Shown here: positions 49,073 through 58,076 of the stretch, one piece after another
Numbering within the stretch: position 1 is the stretch's first letter
Layout: every line of letters starts with the position of its first letter
Origin: Lysobacteraceae bacterium NML95-0200
GTDB taxonomy: Bacteria; Pseudomonadota; Gammaproteobacteria; Xanthomonadales; Xanthomonadaceae
Direction of reading: 5' to 3'
DNA: 64,000 bases
Assembly (NCBI GenBank): GCA_002798255.1
Contig: NWQQ01000020.1
Span: forward strand, 1-64,000
Notes under the pieces: model-generated
The model's input: only the letters and a program-made list of their open reading frames with translations
The model's database searches: none
What the model was told of the DNA's origin: nothing
Made by a program: the position numbers and the translations under genes

Positions 49073-51466
49073 ATGAGACGCCAGCGCCTGCCTACCCTGT
49101 ACCTGAAGGCGCTGCGCGATCTGTGGCTGATGCGCGGGCAGGCGCTGGCGATTGCGCTGGTGGTGGCCTCGGGCATCGCCATGCTGGTAATGTCGCAGGC
49201 GACGCTCGATTCCTTGCGCACCACGCGCGATGCCATGTACCGCGACTACGCCTTTGCCGATGTCTGGGTGCATCTCAAGCGCGCGCCGGAGGCCATCGCC
49301 CAGCGCGTGGCCGAGCTGCCGGGCGTGGCCAGCGTGGAAACCCAGGTGCAGGCGGCGGCCAAGCTGGCTTTGCCCGGTTACTCCGAGCCGGTGGAAGCGC
49401 TCATGCTGTCGCTGCCCGACGATGGCAGCGCGCCGCGCCACAACCGCCTGTATTTGCGCACCGGACGGCTGCCCGCACCATTTGCGCATGACGAGGCGGT
49501 GGTCAGCGACGCCTTTGCCCAGGCGCATGGCCTCAAGCCCGGCGACCGGCTGCGCGCCACGGTGTACGGACGCAGCCAGTGGTTCACCCTGGTGGGCGTG
49601 GCGCTGTCGCCGGAATACCTGATGCAGTCCAAGCCCACGGCCATGTTTTCGGACTACGAGCGCTACGCCATCCTGTGGCTGCCGCGCCAGTCGCTGGCCG
49701 CGGCGCTGAGCATGGATGGCGCCTTCAACCAGCTCAGCTTGCGTTTGGCGCCCGATACCCGCAGCCATGCCGACCAGGCCGAGCTGATCGCCGCCATTGA
49801 CCGGTTGCTGGCGCGCTGGGGCGGGCTGGGCGCGTATGGGCGCATGGAACAGCATTCTTACCGTTACCTGCACGAAGAGTTCCGCCAGCTGGCAACCATG
49901 ACGCGGGTGTTCCCGACCATCTTTCTCGGCGTGGCGGCGTTTTTGCTGAACGTGGTGTTCACCCGCCTGATCGGCACCCAGCGCGCTCAGGTGGCGATCT
50001 TGAAAGCCTTTGGCTACCGCACCGGCGATGTGCTGCTGCACTACGGCCTGATGGCGGCGCTGATCAGCCTTGCCGGTACGGCGCTGGGCGTGGCCGCCGG
50101 GGTCTGGCTGGGGCAGGTGCTGGCCGGGTTGTACCAGATGAATTTCCGCTTTCCGTATCTGGCTTTCACCCTGAACGGCACGGTGGTGGCCATTGGCGCC
50201 GGGGTGGCGCTGCTGGCCGCCGTGGCCGGAGCCGGGCGCGCGGTGCTGGCGGCGGCGCGCGAGCCGGTAGCGCAAGCCATGCGCCCGGTGTCGCCGGAGC
50301 GCTACCGCGCCACCTTGGCCGAGCGGCTGGGTCTCGCCCGCTGGCTGTCGCAACCGGCGCGCATGGTGCTGCGCCAGATCGAGCGCCGTCCCTGGCGCGC
50401 CCTGCTCAGCATCATCGGCCTGGCGCTGGCCGGGGCGCTGATCATGCTGGCGCGCTTTCAGGGGCAGACCATCACCCACATGATCGACCTGCAATACCGC
50501 CTGGGCGAGCACCACGACGTGGCGGTGAACTTCATCGAAGCCGCCCCGCACCGCGCCCTGCATGAGCTACGCGCCCTGCCCGGGGTGCAGCATGTGGAGG
50601 GCTTGCGCACCGTGCCCGTAAAGCTCTCGCGCGACAACGTGGTGGTCAACACCGCCATTGAAGGCTTGCCGCCTGAAGGCCTGCTGCGCCGTCCGGTGGA
50701 TGCCAGCCGGCAGCGCCTGCCACTGCCCGAAGGCGGCTTGCTGCTGTCGGACTATCTGGCGAAAAAACTTGGCGTGGGCGTGGGCGATGTATTACAGGTG
50801 CAGGTGCTGCAAGGCAAGCGTGCGCGGCTGCAACTGCCGGTGGCGGCGCTGGTTAACGAATACGTGGGCACCCGTGCCTACATGGCCACGCCTGCGCTGA
50901 ACCGCGCGCTGGGCGAGGGCGATGTGGTCAGCGGCGCGCTGCTGACCCTGCTGCCCGGCCAGCAGGCGGCAGTGATGCGTGCGCTGGACGCGCGCCCGCA
51001 GGTGGTCTCGGCCGAATCACGCACCGGCGCGGTGCAGGCGTTCTTCGACATGCTCGAGCGCATCACCGGCCCGTTCACCCTGATCAGCATCCTGATGGGC
51101 GCGATCGTCAACTTCGGCGTGGTTTACAACAGCGCCCGCATCACCCTGGCCGAACGTGCCCGCGAACTGGCCAGCCTGCGCGTGCTGGGCCTCACCAAAG
51201 GCGAGGTAGCGCGCATCCTGCTGGGCGAGATTGGCCTTCTGGTGCTGCTATCCATCCCGGTTTCGTTCGCCGCTGGCTGGGGGCTGACCTGGCTGCTGGT
51301 GCAAGGCCTGCAAAGCGACCTGTACCGCGTGCCGATCTACATCCCGCCATCGAGCTACGCCTTTGCCGCGCTGGTGACGGTGTGCTCCTCCATCCTCTCG
51401 GCCTTGGCCGTGCTGCGCCTGGTCTGGCGGCTGGACATGATCGAGGCCTTGAAAACACATGGATAG
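49073..51466 (+). CDS. ABC transporter permease, double FtsX domain
   Basis: 797 residues. An N-terminal helix (QALAIALVVASGIAMLVMSQ) precedes a large periplasmic domain. A cluster of three helices (about 275-385; FPTIFLGVAAFLLNVVFTRL, ALGVAAGVWLGQVLAGLYQM) forms the first FtsX domain. A fourth region (RALLSIIGLALAGALIMLAR), a second periplasmic part and a C-terminal FtsX domain (LISILMGAIVNFGVVYNSAR, ARELASLRVLGLTKGEVARI, EIGLLVLLSIPVSFAAGWGL) follow. This type VII-like architecture moves substrates from the periplasm side or does mechanical work rather than importing. It starts 5 bp after the ATPase gene. Confidence 0.88.
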   Translation: MRRQRLPTLYLKALRDLWLMRGQALAIALVVASGIAMLVMSQATLDSLRTTRDAMYRDYAFADVWVHLKRAPEAIAQRVAELPGVASVETQVQAAAKLALPGYSEPVEALMLSLPDDGSAPRHNRLYLRTGRLPAPFAHDEAVVSDAFAQAHGLKPGDRLRATVYGRSQWFTLVGVALSPEYLMQSKPTAMFSDYERYAILWLPRQSLAAALSMDGAFNQLSLRLAPDTRSHADQAELIAAIDRLLARWGGLGAYGRMEQHSYRYLHEEFRQLATMTRVFPTIFLGVAAFLLNVVFTRLIGTQRAQVAILKAFGYRTGDVLLHYGLMAALISLAGTALGVAAGVWLGQVLAGLYQMNFRFPYLAFTLNGTVVAIGAGVALLAAVAGAGRAVLAAAREPVAQAMRPVSPERYRATLAERLGLARWLSQPARMVLRQIERRPWRALLSIIGLALAGALIMLARFQGQTITHMIDLQYRLGEHHDVAVNFIEAAPHRALHELRALPGVQHVEGLRTVPVKLSRDNVVVNTAIEGLPPEGLLRRPVDASRQRLPLPEGGLLLSDYLAKKLGVGVGDVLQVQVLQGKRARLQLPVAALVNEYVGTRAYMATPALNRALGEGDVVSGALLTLLPGQQAAVMRALDARPQVVSAESRTGAVQAFFDMLERITGPFTLISILMGAIVNFGVVYNSARITLAERARELASLRVLGLTKGEVARILLGEIGLLVLLSIPVSFAAGWGLTWLLVQGLQSDLYRVPIYIPPSSYAFAALVTVCSSILSALAVLRLVWRLDMIEALKTHG

Positions 51467-51520
51467 GCGCTTTCCTTCAAACGACCGGAATTTCCTTCTG
51501 GCAACAACAGGCGAATTTTG

Positions 51521-52747
51521 ATGAAAATGCCCGGAAAAAGAACGTTGCTTTACTCCGCCATCGCCCTGCCGCTCTTGACGTTGCTGATTTGGGCGGCGCT
51601 ACGCCCTCCAGCGCAACTGGTCAGTGTGCAAACCGCCAGACGTGGCGTGCTCATCCAGAGTTTCAACGAAGAAGGAAAAACCCGGCTCAAGGCCAGTTAT
51701 GCCATCAGCGCGCCGGTGTCCGGTAATTTGCAGCGCATCACACTGGAGCCGGGAGACAAGGTCAGTGTTGGACAGGTGCTGGCGATGATTGAGCCTGCCA
51801 CCAGTGGCTTGCTGGATGCGCGTAGCCGCGCCAGGGCCCAGGCCGATATTCGCGCCGGGCAAAATCAGCAGGCCGCCGCCGATCAACGTATTGCTGCTGC
51901 GCGCGCTGCCTGGCAAATGGCCGAAGCCAGTTTGCGCCGGGTGGAGTCGTTGCAGGCATCACAGTTGGTTTCACGGCAAAGTCTTGACCAGGCGCGTGCC
52001 CAGGCGGCCAGCGCCGCTGCCGAGTTGGCCGCTGCCCGCGCCGAGTCACAGGTAGCTCTCCAGCGTGTGGCCGCCGCGCGCGCGGTACTGGCGCAAGAGG
52101 GGCGCAGCGATGCAGATGCGTCCGCGTTGGCGGTCAAGGCTCCGGTTGCGGGCGTAGTGTTGCGTCGCCCGATGCAAAGCGCCGTGCCGGTCATGGCCGG
52201 GCAGGTGCTGATGGAAATCGGCGATGCGGCACAACTGGAAATCGAAGCGGATGTGCTGTCCACCGATGCGGTGCGACTGGCGCCGGGGATAGCGGCGCGG
52301 ATACAGCGCTGGGGTGGCGAGGGCGTGCTGGAAGCGACGGTTACCCGCATCGAGCCGGGTGGCTTCACCAAGGTATCGGCTCTGGGCGTGGAAGAACAGC
52401 GCACCCGGGTGATCCTTGACATCAAGAGTCCGCACGCACAATGGGCGGCGCTGGGTGATGCCTACCGGGTGGAGCTGGAGTTCATCCTGCAACAGGAGGC
52501 CGATGCCCTGCAGGTTCCTGCAGGAGCGCTGTTTCGCAGCAGCGCCCCTGCCAACGCCAATGATGCGGGTGAACCCGCCTGGGCGCTGTACCGGGTGGTC
52601 AATGGCCGTGCCCGCCGTACCCCGGTTAGCATTGGCCTGCGCTCGGCCACTGCGGTACAAATCCTGAGCGGACTCAATGAGGGGGATAGGGTCATCGTGC
52701 AGCCGGATGAGCGTATTGAAGAAGGCAGTCGCGTGGAAGCGCACTGA
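51521..52747 (+). CDS. HlyD-family periplasmic adaptor protein
   Basis: 408 residues. One N-terminal membrane anchor (LLYSAIALPLLTLLIWAALR) is followed by a biotinyl-lipoyl half motif (YAISAPVSGNLQRITLEPGD), a long alpha-hairpin (about 90-200, Ala/Arg/Gln-rich coiled coil), the second lipoyl half (LAVKAPVAGVVLRRPMQSAV) and beta-barrel regions (ALGDAYRVELEFILQQEADA). With the upstream ATPase and permease it forms a MacAB-like export complex. No outer-membrane TolC-like gene follows; the operon is cut off by a fragment of nth and an IS remnant. Confidence 0.88.
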   Translation: MKMPGKRTLLYSAIALPLLTLLIWAALRPPAQLVSVQTARRGVLIQSFNEEGKTRLKASYAISAPVSGNLQRITLEPGDKVSVGQVLAMIEPATSGLLDARSRARAQADIRAGQNQQAAADQRIAAARAAWQMAEASLRRVESLQASQLVSRQSLDQARAQAASAAAELAAARAESQVALQRVAAARAVLAQEGRSDADASALAVKAPVAGVVLRRPMQSAVPVMAGQVLMEIGDAAQLEIEADVLSTDAVRLAPGIAARIQRWGGEGVLEATVTRIEPGGFTKVSALGVEEQRTRVILDIKSPHAQWAALGDAYRVELEFILQQEADALQVPAGALFRSSAPANANDAGEPAWALYRVVNGRARRTPVSIGLRSATAVQILSGLNEGDRVIVQPDERIEEGSRVEAH

Positions 52748-52846
52748 GTCCGAGCCTGCCATACAGTGTTTTGCTGCTGGCAGCATGGGTGACAGCGGTG
52801 GTTATCTTGCAGCCGGTATCAGCCTGCGATTATTAGCGCCTGCTTC

Positions 52847-52893
52847 TCCGGCCATTGGCACAGGTCATGCACGATGCATTGGCCGCATTCGGG
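52847..52893 (-). repeat. Duplicated 3' end of nth (47 bp identical)
   Basis: Positions 52847-52893 are identical to 61764-61810 inside the 3' end of nth, in the same orientation, with weaker similarity for about 15 bp further. The encoded piece PECGQCIVHDLCQWPEK is the iron-sulphur-cluster C-terminus of endonuclease III. On its other side it is fused directly to an IS5-type transposase remnant. Confidence 0.9.
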
Positions 52894-52904
52894 CTTTTTG
52901 CCCC

Positions 52905-53415
52905 GTGTAGCCTTGATCTGCCCAAGCCTTGCGCACGCTCTTTCCCGTTGCCTGTTGCACCGCTTGGCACAGCGCATCGACTTGATCGCGCTCTTGCTCG
53001 TTAGGGGCGTGACATGCAAGGCCAGCAAATGCCCCAGCGTATCCACAGCCATGTGCACCTTGGAACCGTTGCGGCACTTGTAGCCGTCATAGCCAGCCCG
53101 AGTTCCACTCTCGCCACTGGATTGCAGGGTGCGGCCATCGATGGCTATAGCAGCTTGGCTGCCCTTGTCGACCTTGAGCGACCCGGATGATGGAGCGCAG
53201 ATCCGAGACGATGGCTTCGAAACAACCTGCATCCGGTGGAAGGTCATTGGGCAGCATACGCCAGGGGGGCGCCTGCACGTACCAAGCAGCGTAATGAACA
53301 CTTCACGCAGATCGTGCTGACGCTGCGGCGCCTCTTGATCCATCAAGACAAGGTAGGGTGCGAAAAAGCTCCATTCTTCATCGCTGGCATCACTGGGGTA
53401 AGGCTTGAGGGACAT
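52905..53415 (-). pseudogene. Broken IS5-family transposase
   Basis: Starting at ATG 53415 (MSLKPYPSDASDEEW) the minus strand shows IS5-type pieces in different frames: PYPSDASDEEWSFFAPYLVL, WRMLPNDLPPDAGCFEAIVS, YDGYKCRNGSKVHMAVDTLG, NEQERDQVDALCQAVQQATG, RKAWADQGYTGQKA. At least two frameshifts separate them, and the protein is cut after the Asp of ADQGYTG, where nth-derived sequence begins. The catalytic C-terminus with the last Glu is missing. Inactive. Confidence 0.75.
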
Positions 53416-53734
53416 GTCGGCACTGTAGCCAAGGCTCAATCCAGCACTCGGCAAAGTTCATAACACGCTCTATTTAGCCTACTGGGGCATATGCTGGAGC
53501 TCGCCGCCATGGCAGGTTGACAGCCTGACTGGGGCATGAAGCCCTGAGGCTGATGGTTTTGGTTTGCCAGGCTGGGGTTGAAATCGGAGCTTGCGCGTCT
53601 TTATCGACCAGCTGGCTAAAGTTTTACCGCAACAACTTGCAAAAAACGCTGCGAGCCTGACTGCAGCGGCCAAGACATGGCACAATAGCGCCTCTGCCAG
53701 CGCACAGCGTCAGTCAAGCCCGATAGCGCTTCAT
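53416..53734. other. Non-coding stretch with a diverged copy of the lysR 3' end and tRNA promoter
   Basis: 53416-53590 shows no gene; it may include the end of the IS5-type element. 53591-53724 aligns with 48018-48151 (lysR 3' end plus the region up to the tRNA-Ser 5' end) with several substitutions and a 1-bp deletion, so the LysR frame is broken. The tRNA itself is absent: similarity stops where it would begin, and the araC-type gene ends there. The tRNA promoter-like block (GCGGCCAAGACATGGCACAA) is retained. Confidence 0.85.
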
Positions 53735-54649
53735 CTACGCCATGGGCCGGCGCTTGAGTTCGCCGGGAAGTATTCCGAACTGTTTCTGGAACGCTGCTCC
53801 AAAATGGCTCAGGTTGGTGTATCCGACTTGCCGGCCTGCCTCTGCTGCACTGGTTTTGCCGGACTCGATGAGTTGCCATGCATGATGCATGCGTTCTTGC
53901 TGATAAAGCGCATGCACGGACATGCCGAACATGCGCTTGAAGTCTTGTTTGAGCTGGAATGTGTTCATGCCGCAGGCACGGGCCAGCTCGGCAATGGTGG
54001 GGGCGCAGTCGATACGCGCCAACAGCAAGGCGCGCGCCAGTTCCAGGCGCGCGCGCTGGGCGCGGGTAAAGACGTTGCGCCTGTCATCGATGGTGCTGTC
54101 GATCAGCAGGGCCAGCAATTCAAGACTCTTGGCTTCGCGCAGCAGGACGCTGCTTGCCGTGGAAGTCAGGATGCCATCGAGCTCATGGGCGGCGCGCAAC
54201 ACCTTGGCATGTGCGGACTCGACACGCAGATTGCTGGCGCGGCGCAATCGCTCGGCGAACAGAAAACCCTGTTCGCCCGCCAGCTCCGGCAGCGCGTCCA
54301 GGGGCAACAGCAGCCCAACCTGATGCGCACGGCCGCGCCACTGGGTTTTCCAGGGCACATCCGGCAAATAGCCGACCACGGTTTGGCGGCCAGATACGCT
54401 GAATTGGCGGCCATCAAGGTTGATGTCCGGCCCATCGCGCAGCCACACCGACAGATGCAGGCGGTTCTCGGAGTCCGTCACCGTGAGGCGCACGGGCTCC
54501 CGGTATTCGCTGCGACTGGCGAATGCAGACAAGCCGTATTGGGTGACATGGGCGCCGCTTTGTTGTGGCCCAGCCGGCCAAGCGTCAACCGATGGCTTGC
54601 TGGCGGAAGGCAGATAGCTCGCCACGTCGATGAATGAGTTGCGCGACAT
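53735..54649 (-). CDS. AraC-family regulator (YbtA/PchR type)
   Basis: 304 residues. The N-terminal half is an effector-binding region (RLTVTDSENRLHLSVWLRDG, SVSGRQTVVGYLPDVPW); the C-terminal 100 residues carry two helix-turn-helix motifs (TIAELARACGMNTFQLKQDF, AAEAGRQVGYTNLSHFGAAF, KQFGILPGEL). This layout is typical of siderophore-responsive activators such as YbtA and PchR, which sense a ferric siderophore and activate receptor genes. It is divergent from the TonB-dependent receptor gene, with a shared 105-bp control region. Confidence 0.85.
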   Translation of the reverse strand: MSRNSFIDVASYLPSASKPSVDAWPAGPQQSGAHVTQYGLSAFASRSEYREPVRLTVTDSENRLHLSVWLRDGPDINLDGRQFSVSGRQTVVGYLPDVPWKTQWRGRAHQVGLLLPLDALPELAGEQGFLFAERLRRASNLRVESAHAKVLRAAHELDGILTSTASSVLLREAKSLELLALLIDSTIDDRRNVFTRAQRARLELARALLLARIDCAPTIAELARACGMNTFQLKQDFKRMFGMSVHALYQQERMHHAWQLIESGKTSAAEAGRQVGYTNLSHFGAAFQKQFGILPGELKRRPMA

Positions 54650-54699
54650 AAAAAACTCCCGCTGCGGGTATGAAGTCTGCCTTTGAGGGCATATAGATG

Positions 54700-54718
54700 C
54701 GGATGAGAATCACTAAAG
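54700..54718. promoter_or_regulatory. Fur-box-like site between the araC and receptor genes
   Basis: CGGATGAGAATCACTAAAG contains TGAGAAT (54704-54710), a perfect left half of a Fur 7-1-7 site, with a poor right half. It lies 37-55 bp upstream of the receptor start. Iron repression of the cassette is plausible. The AraC-type regulator would also bind in this gap, but I found no clear repeat pair for it. Confidence 0.35.
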
Positions 54719-54754
54719 TCGAGGGGTATAGATTAACTCTTCTCGGTTTTCATC

Positions 54755-56806
54755 ATGACATCCAACAAGCGCACACCGCTCGCCTTATCGTTGTCGCTAT
54801 CCCTTCTTGCTTCGCAGAGCGCTTGGGCGCAAACCGGCGATGCCAATGGGGAGCCGAAAGCCACCACGCTTGCGACTATCACCGTCACGGCCACCAAGCG
54901 GGGAACCGCCGCGTTCGACGCGCCTGCCAGCGTGAGCGTGATCGATGGCGATGCGGTCGAGCGCGAAGACCTGCAACACCTGAATGACGCTGCGCAGCAA
55001 CTGCCCAACGTCTATTTCACCGATTTCGTTGGCGGGCTGGGCACCATCATTATCCGGGGCATGGGCAATGGCGACGAAGAGTCGGATGTCGCCAGCATCG
55101 GGGTGCAAATCGACGGCGTACCGCTGCCGCTGACCGGCGTGATCGGAAACCTGTTCGATCTGGAGCAGGTTGAAATCCTCCGCGGCCCGCAGAGCCTGCT
55201 GCACGGTCAGGGCAATATCGGCGGCCTGATCGCGATTCGCAGCCGGGATCCCGGCATGACGTTCGCCGGTTCTGCACAGCTCAACTTCGGGACTGCCAAC
55301 CGGCGGCGCGCCGGTCTGGGGCTGGATGTGCCGCTCGGGGAGCGGACTGCGGTACGCATCACGGCCGGGCGCGATGAAAGTGATGGCCATGTCAGAAACC
55401 TGACGCTGAACCGCAAGGACACAAGCGGCTGGGGCAGCAATTTCGCGCGCCTGAAGCTGTTGCACCATGACGATGCGGGCGGCGAGCTTCGGTTGGGTCT
55501 GCATCATTTGGACCGCAACGGCGGCAGCGACTTCTTCCTCAGAGACAGTGGCGCCAGACAGCGAGAGTCGGTCGAAAGCGATATCGGAACCAACGACATC
55601 AGCTACACCTTGTTCAGCGGCGAGTACACCCGCCCGCTGGATGCCGATACGCGCCTGACCGTGGCTGTTGGCGCCAGCGATGCCCGGTGGAGCTACTGGA
55701 CGCCGGTTTCCTTGCTCGGAGCCACCAACGGCTTCGATCTCAAGCTGAAGGGTTACAACGCCGAAGCCCGCATCCAGCGCAAGGCCACGGCACAAAGCCC
55801 GTTCGACTGGATGGCTGGCTTTCATGCCTCGCGTACCGACATGAATCGCCCCTACTTGTACGACTACGCGCCGTTCTTCCGCAGCGCCACCGCCTCACAG
55901 GTGGACGGCACGACGGTGGCGCTGTTTGGCGAAGCTGGCTGGCATTTCGCGCCGAGCTGGCGCCTGGGCGCTGGGCTGCGCCTGACGCGAGACCGCCGTG
56001 AAATGGCCTGGAGCAGCAACCAGAACGGCTCGGTCGAAAGTCTGGAACGCAAGGTCAACAACACGGTGTGGTTGCCGCAGCTCGCGCTGGAATACCGCCC
56101 CGACGAGCAACAGTTTGCGTGGTTCAAGATGTCGCGCGGCTACAAGGCCGCAGGTTTCAACGTCTATGCGACCCAATCCGCAGCGGCCGGCAACCCCTAC
56201 GAACCCGAGTACGCCCATCACGCCGAGATCGGTTATCGGGTCAAGGATGCCAAGCATCGCTGGGAATTTGGTGCGGCGGCTTTCTACTCCCGCCTGCGCA
56301 ATCAGCAAGTCGTGATCGAGGGGCTGGGGGGCGCCACGATGACGGATAACGCAGGACGCTCGCACATTCAGGGCATTGAACTGGATGCCGCATGGCGGCC
56401 CGCACGCGCGCTGGAACTGCGCGGCCACTTGGGTTACGTCAAGGCGGTTTATGACGACTATGTGCGCGGCGGCACTGACTACGCGGGTCGGCAGTTCTCG
56501 GCAACGCCGCGCACCAGCTTTGGCGCGTCCGCCGTTTGGCGGCCTGCCGAAAACTGGGAACTGGGCGTTGCCGCCCGCCGGATCGGCAAGGTCTATCTGC
56601 AAGCCAACGATCAGGCGGACAAGGCCTACACGCTGGTGGATGCGCACTTGTCCTGGTATCGCGGAAACTGGACGATGGGCCTGTACGGCAAGAACCTGAC
56701 CGACGCGAAATACCTCACCCGGGCGATTGGCGATGGCCGGGGCGGCACTTTGGTGACTGCCGGTGCGCCGCGTACCGTGGGGGTTCGCTTGGCCTATGAC
56801 TTCTGA
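54755..56806 (+). CDS. TonB-dependent outer-membrane siderophore receptor (FyuA-like)
   Basis: 683 residues. A signal peptide (MTSNKRTPLALSLSLSLLAS, cleaved near SAWA) is followed by the plug domain (ATITVTATKRGTAAFDAPAS, QLPNVYFTDFVGGLGTIIIR, LEQVEILRGPQSLLHGQGNI) and a 22-stranded beta-barrel ending in the outer-membrane signature VGVRLAYDF. The size and barrel sequences (WFKMSRGYKAAGFNVYATQS) resemble FyuA, the ferric-yersiniabactin/pesticin receptor. It leads a four-gene overlapping operon, and its gene overlaps the next by 11 bp. Needs TonB for energy. Confidence 0.9.
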   Translation: MTSNKRTPLALSLSLSLLASQSAWAQTGDANGEPKATTLATITVTATKRGTAAFDAPASVSVIDGDAVEREDLQHLNDAAQQLPNVYFTDFVGGLGTIIIRGMGNGDEESDVASIGVQIDGVPLPLTGVIGNLFDLEQVEILRGPQSLLHGQGNIGGLIAIRSRDPGMTFAGSAQLNFGTANRRRAGLGLDVPLGERTAVRITAGRDESDGHVRNLTLNRKDTSGWGSNFARLKLLHHDDAGGELRLGLHHLDRNGGSDFFLRDSGARQRESVESDIGTNDISYTLFSGEYTRPLDADTRLTVAVGASDARWSYWTPVSLLGATNGFDLKLKGYNAEARIQRKATAQSPFDWMAGFHASRTDMNRPYLYDYAPFFRSATASQVDGTTVALFGEAGWHFAPSWRLGAGLRLTRDRREMAWSSNQNGSVESLERKVNNTVWLPQLALEYRPDEQQFAWFKMSRGYKAAGFNVYATQSAAAGNPYEPEYAHHAEIGYRVKDAKHRWEFGAAAFYSRLRNQQVVIEGLGGATMTDNAGRSHIQGIELDAAWRPARALELRGHLGYVKAVYDDYVRGGTDYAGRQFSATPRTSFGASAVWRPAENWELGVAARRIGKVYLQANDQADKAYTLVDAHLSWYRGNWTMGLYGKNLTDAKYLTRAIGDGRGGTLVTAGAPRTVGVRLAYDF

Positions 56807-58076
56807 GGAAGAACGCGGGCCAGCGGCGCTGGCGGCCGTGCGCGCCAGCGAGTACCGGGCGCTGGCGCTGATGTACATCACCCAGGGCCTGCCAGCGGGG
56901 CTGGCTTTTCATGCACTGGGAACGCTCATCCGCGCTGGCGGCTACAGCGTGGCGCATGTGGGCCTGGTCGGCCTGACCATTCTGCCCTGGGCGCTCAAGT
57001 TCCTGTGGGCGAGCTGGATTGACAATGCCTGCATCCGTTGGCGTTATCCGCGGGTGATTTTCACCGGCCAGACGGCTGCGGCGCTGACTTGCCTGGCATT
57101 GATGCCGCTGTCGATCGGCGCGCACCTTGGCTTGGCGCTGGCTGGCCTGGTTGCGCTCAACTTCATCAGCGCCACGCAGGATATCGCCACCAATGCCTAT
57201 GCCGTATCGCGCCTGCAAGGCAAGGCCGCTGGCGTGGCCAATGCGATCCAGATCGCAGGCTTCATCGTCGGCATGCTGCTGGGCGGCGGCGGATTGTTGA
57301 TCGTTCACGATCATTTGGGCTGGAGCGCCACGATGGCGATTCTGGCCGGTCTGATTGCCTTGATCGGCGTGCTGCTTTGGCTGGACAAACGCTGGCAGGC
57401 GCCGCTGGCCAGCGCCGAATCAAGTGGCCGCTCACGTGTCGATTCAAGCGCCGGTGCAGCCGCCAAGGTTCGGCTGCGCGATCTGCTGCGCCATCGTGAT
57501 CTTGGGTGGGCGCTGGCGCTGGTTCTGCTGTTCAAGTTTCCCAGTACGGCCGTCAGCGCCCTGATCCAGCCCTGGCTGGTGGATCGGGGGCTGGGTCTGG
57601 ATGCCATCGGGTATATCCAGATGGCCGTGATGCTGGCGGCCGCATGCGGGGGCGTCGTCCTGGGCATTCCGCTGGTGCGCCGTCTGGGAAACCGGCGTGC
57701 GGTGCTGGCGAGCTTTGTCATGGCGGCGTTGATGCTTGGGATGGCCTGGGGGCTGGAGCGGTGCGGCGTTCATGCCCAATGGGCTTACTACCTGGCTTTT
57801 TGTACGCAGGGGGTCTTCGAGGGCGCGCTGTTCGTGTCGGTCTGGGCAGTGTTCATGAACTGGTCTTCGCCACACTCGCCCGGAACGGATTTCACGGCCA
57901 TGCAATGCGGTGAAAACATCGCCAACGCCATGACGGTCGGCGCCATTGGCGGGCTGGGCCAGATGCTGGGCTACGCCAACGCTTTTGCACTGGTATGGGT
58001 AGCAGCAGGCGTCGTGCTGATCCCGATCGCCCTGTGCCTTCCACGTCTGGTTCTCCAGACCGAGGGGCGGGCATGA
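56796..58076 (+). CDS. MFS transporter, RhtX/FptX/YbtX type
   Basis: 426 residues with about 12 membrane helices. ALMYITQGLPAGLAFHALGT, LPWALKFLWASWIDN and NFISATQDIATNAYAVSRLQ are typical of AmpG/RhtX-like siderophore permeases. In yersiniabactin clusters the equivalent YbtX is needed for full uptake, and FptX moves pyochelin. ATG 56796 is inside the end of the receptor gene; the stop overlaps the next start (ATGA). Confidence 0.85.
   Translation: MTSEEERGPAALAAVRASEYRALALMYITQGLPAGLAFHALGTLIRAGGYSVAHVGLVGLTILPWALKFLWASWIDNACIRWRYPRVIFTGQTAAALTCLALMPLSIGAHLGLALAGLVALNFISATQDIATNAYAVSRLQGKAAGVANAIQIAGFIVGMLLGGGGLLIVHDHLGWSATMAILAGLIALIGVLLWLDKRWQAPLASAESSGRSRVDSSAGAAAKVRLRDLLRHRDLGWALALVLLFKFPSTAVSALIQPWLVDRGLGLDAIGYIQMAVMLAAACGGVVLGIPLVRRLGNRRAVLASFVMAALMLGMAWGLERCGVHAQWAYYLAFCTQGVFEGALFVSVWAVFMNWSSPHSPGTDFTAMQCGENIANAMTVGAIGGLGQMLGYANAFALVWVAAGVVLIPIALCLPRLVLQTEGRA

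Noticed and set aside
48641-50563. A 639-codon frame antisense to the FtsX-type permease
   Set aside because: It is an antisense shadow: the composition is typical of reverse-complemented coding DNA, and the permease frame has clear membrane domains.
53591-53724. A second functional lysR gene or tRNA-Ser
   Set aside because: Only about 130 bp of homology remains, the LysR frame is broken by a 1-bp deletion, and no tRNA sequence follows.
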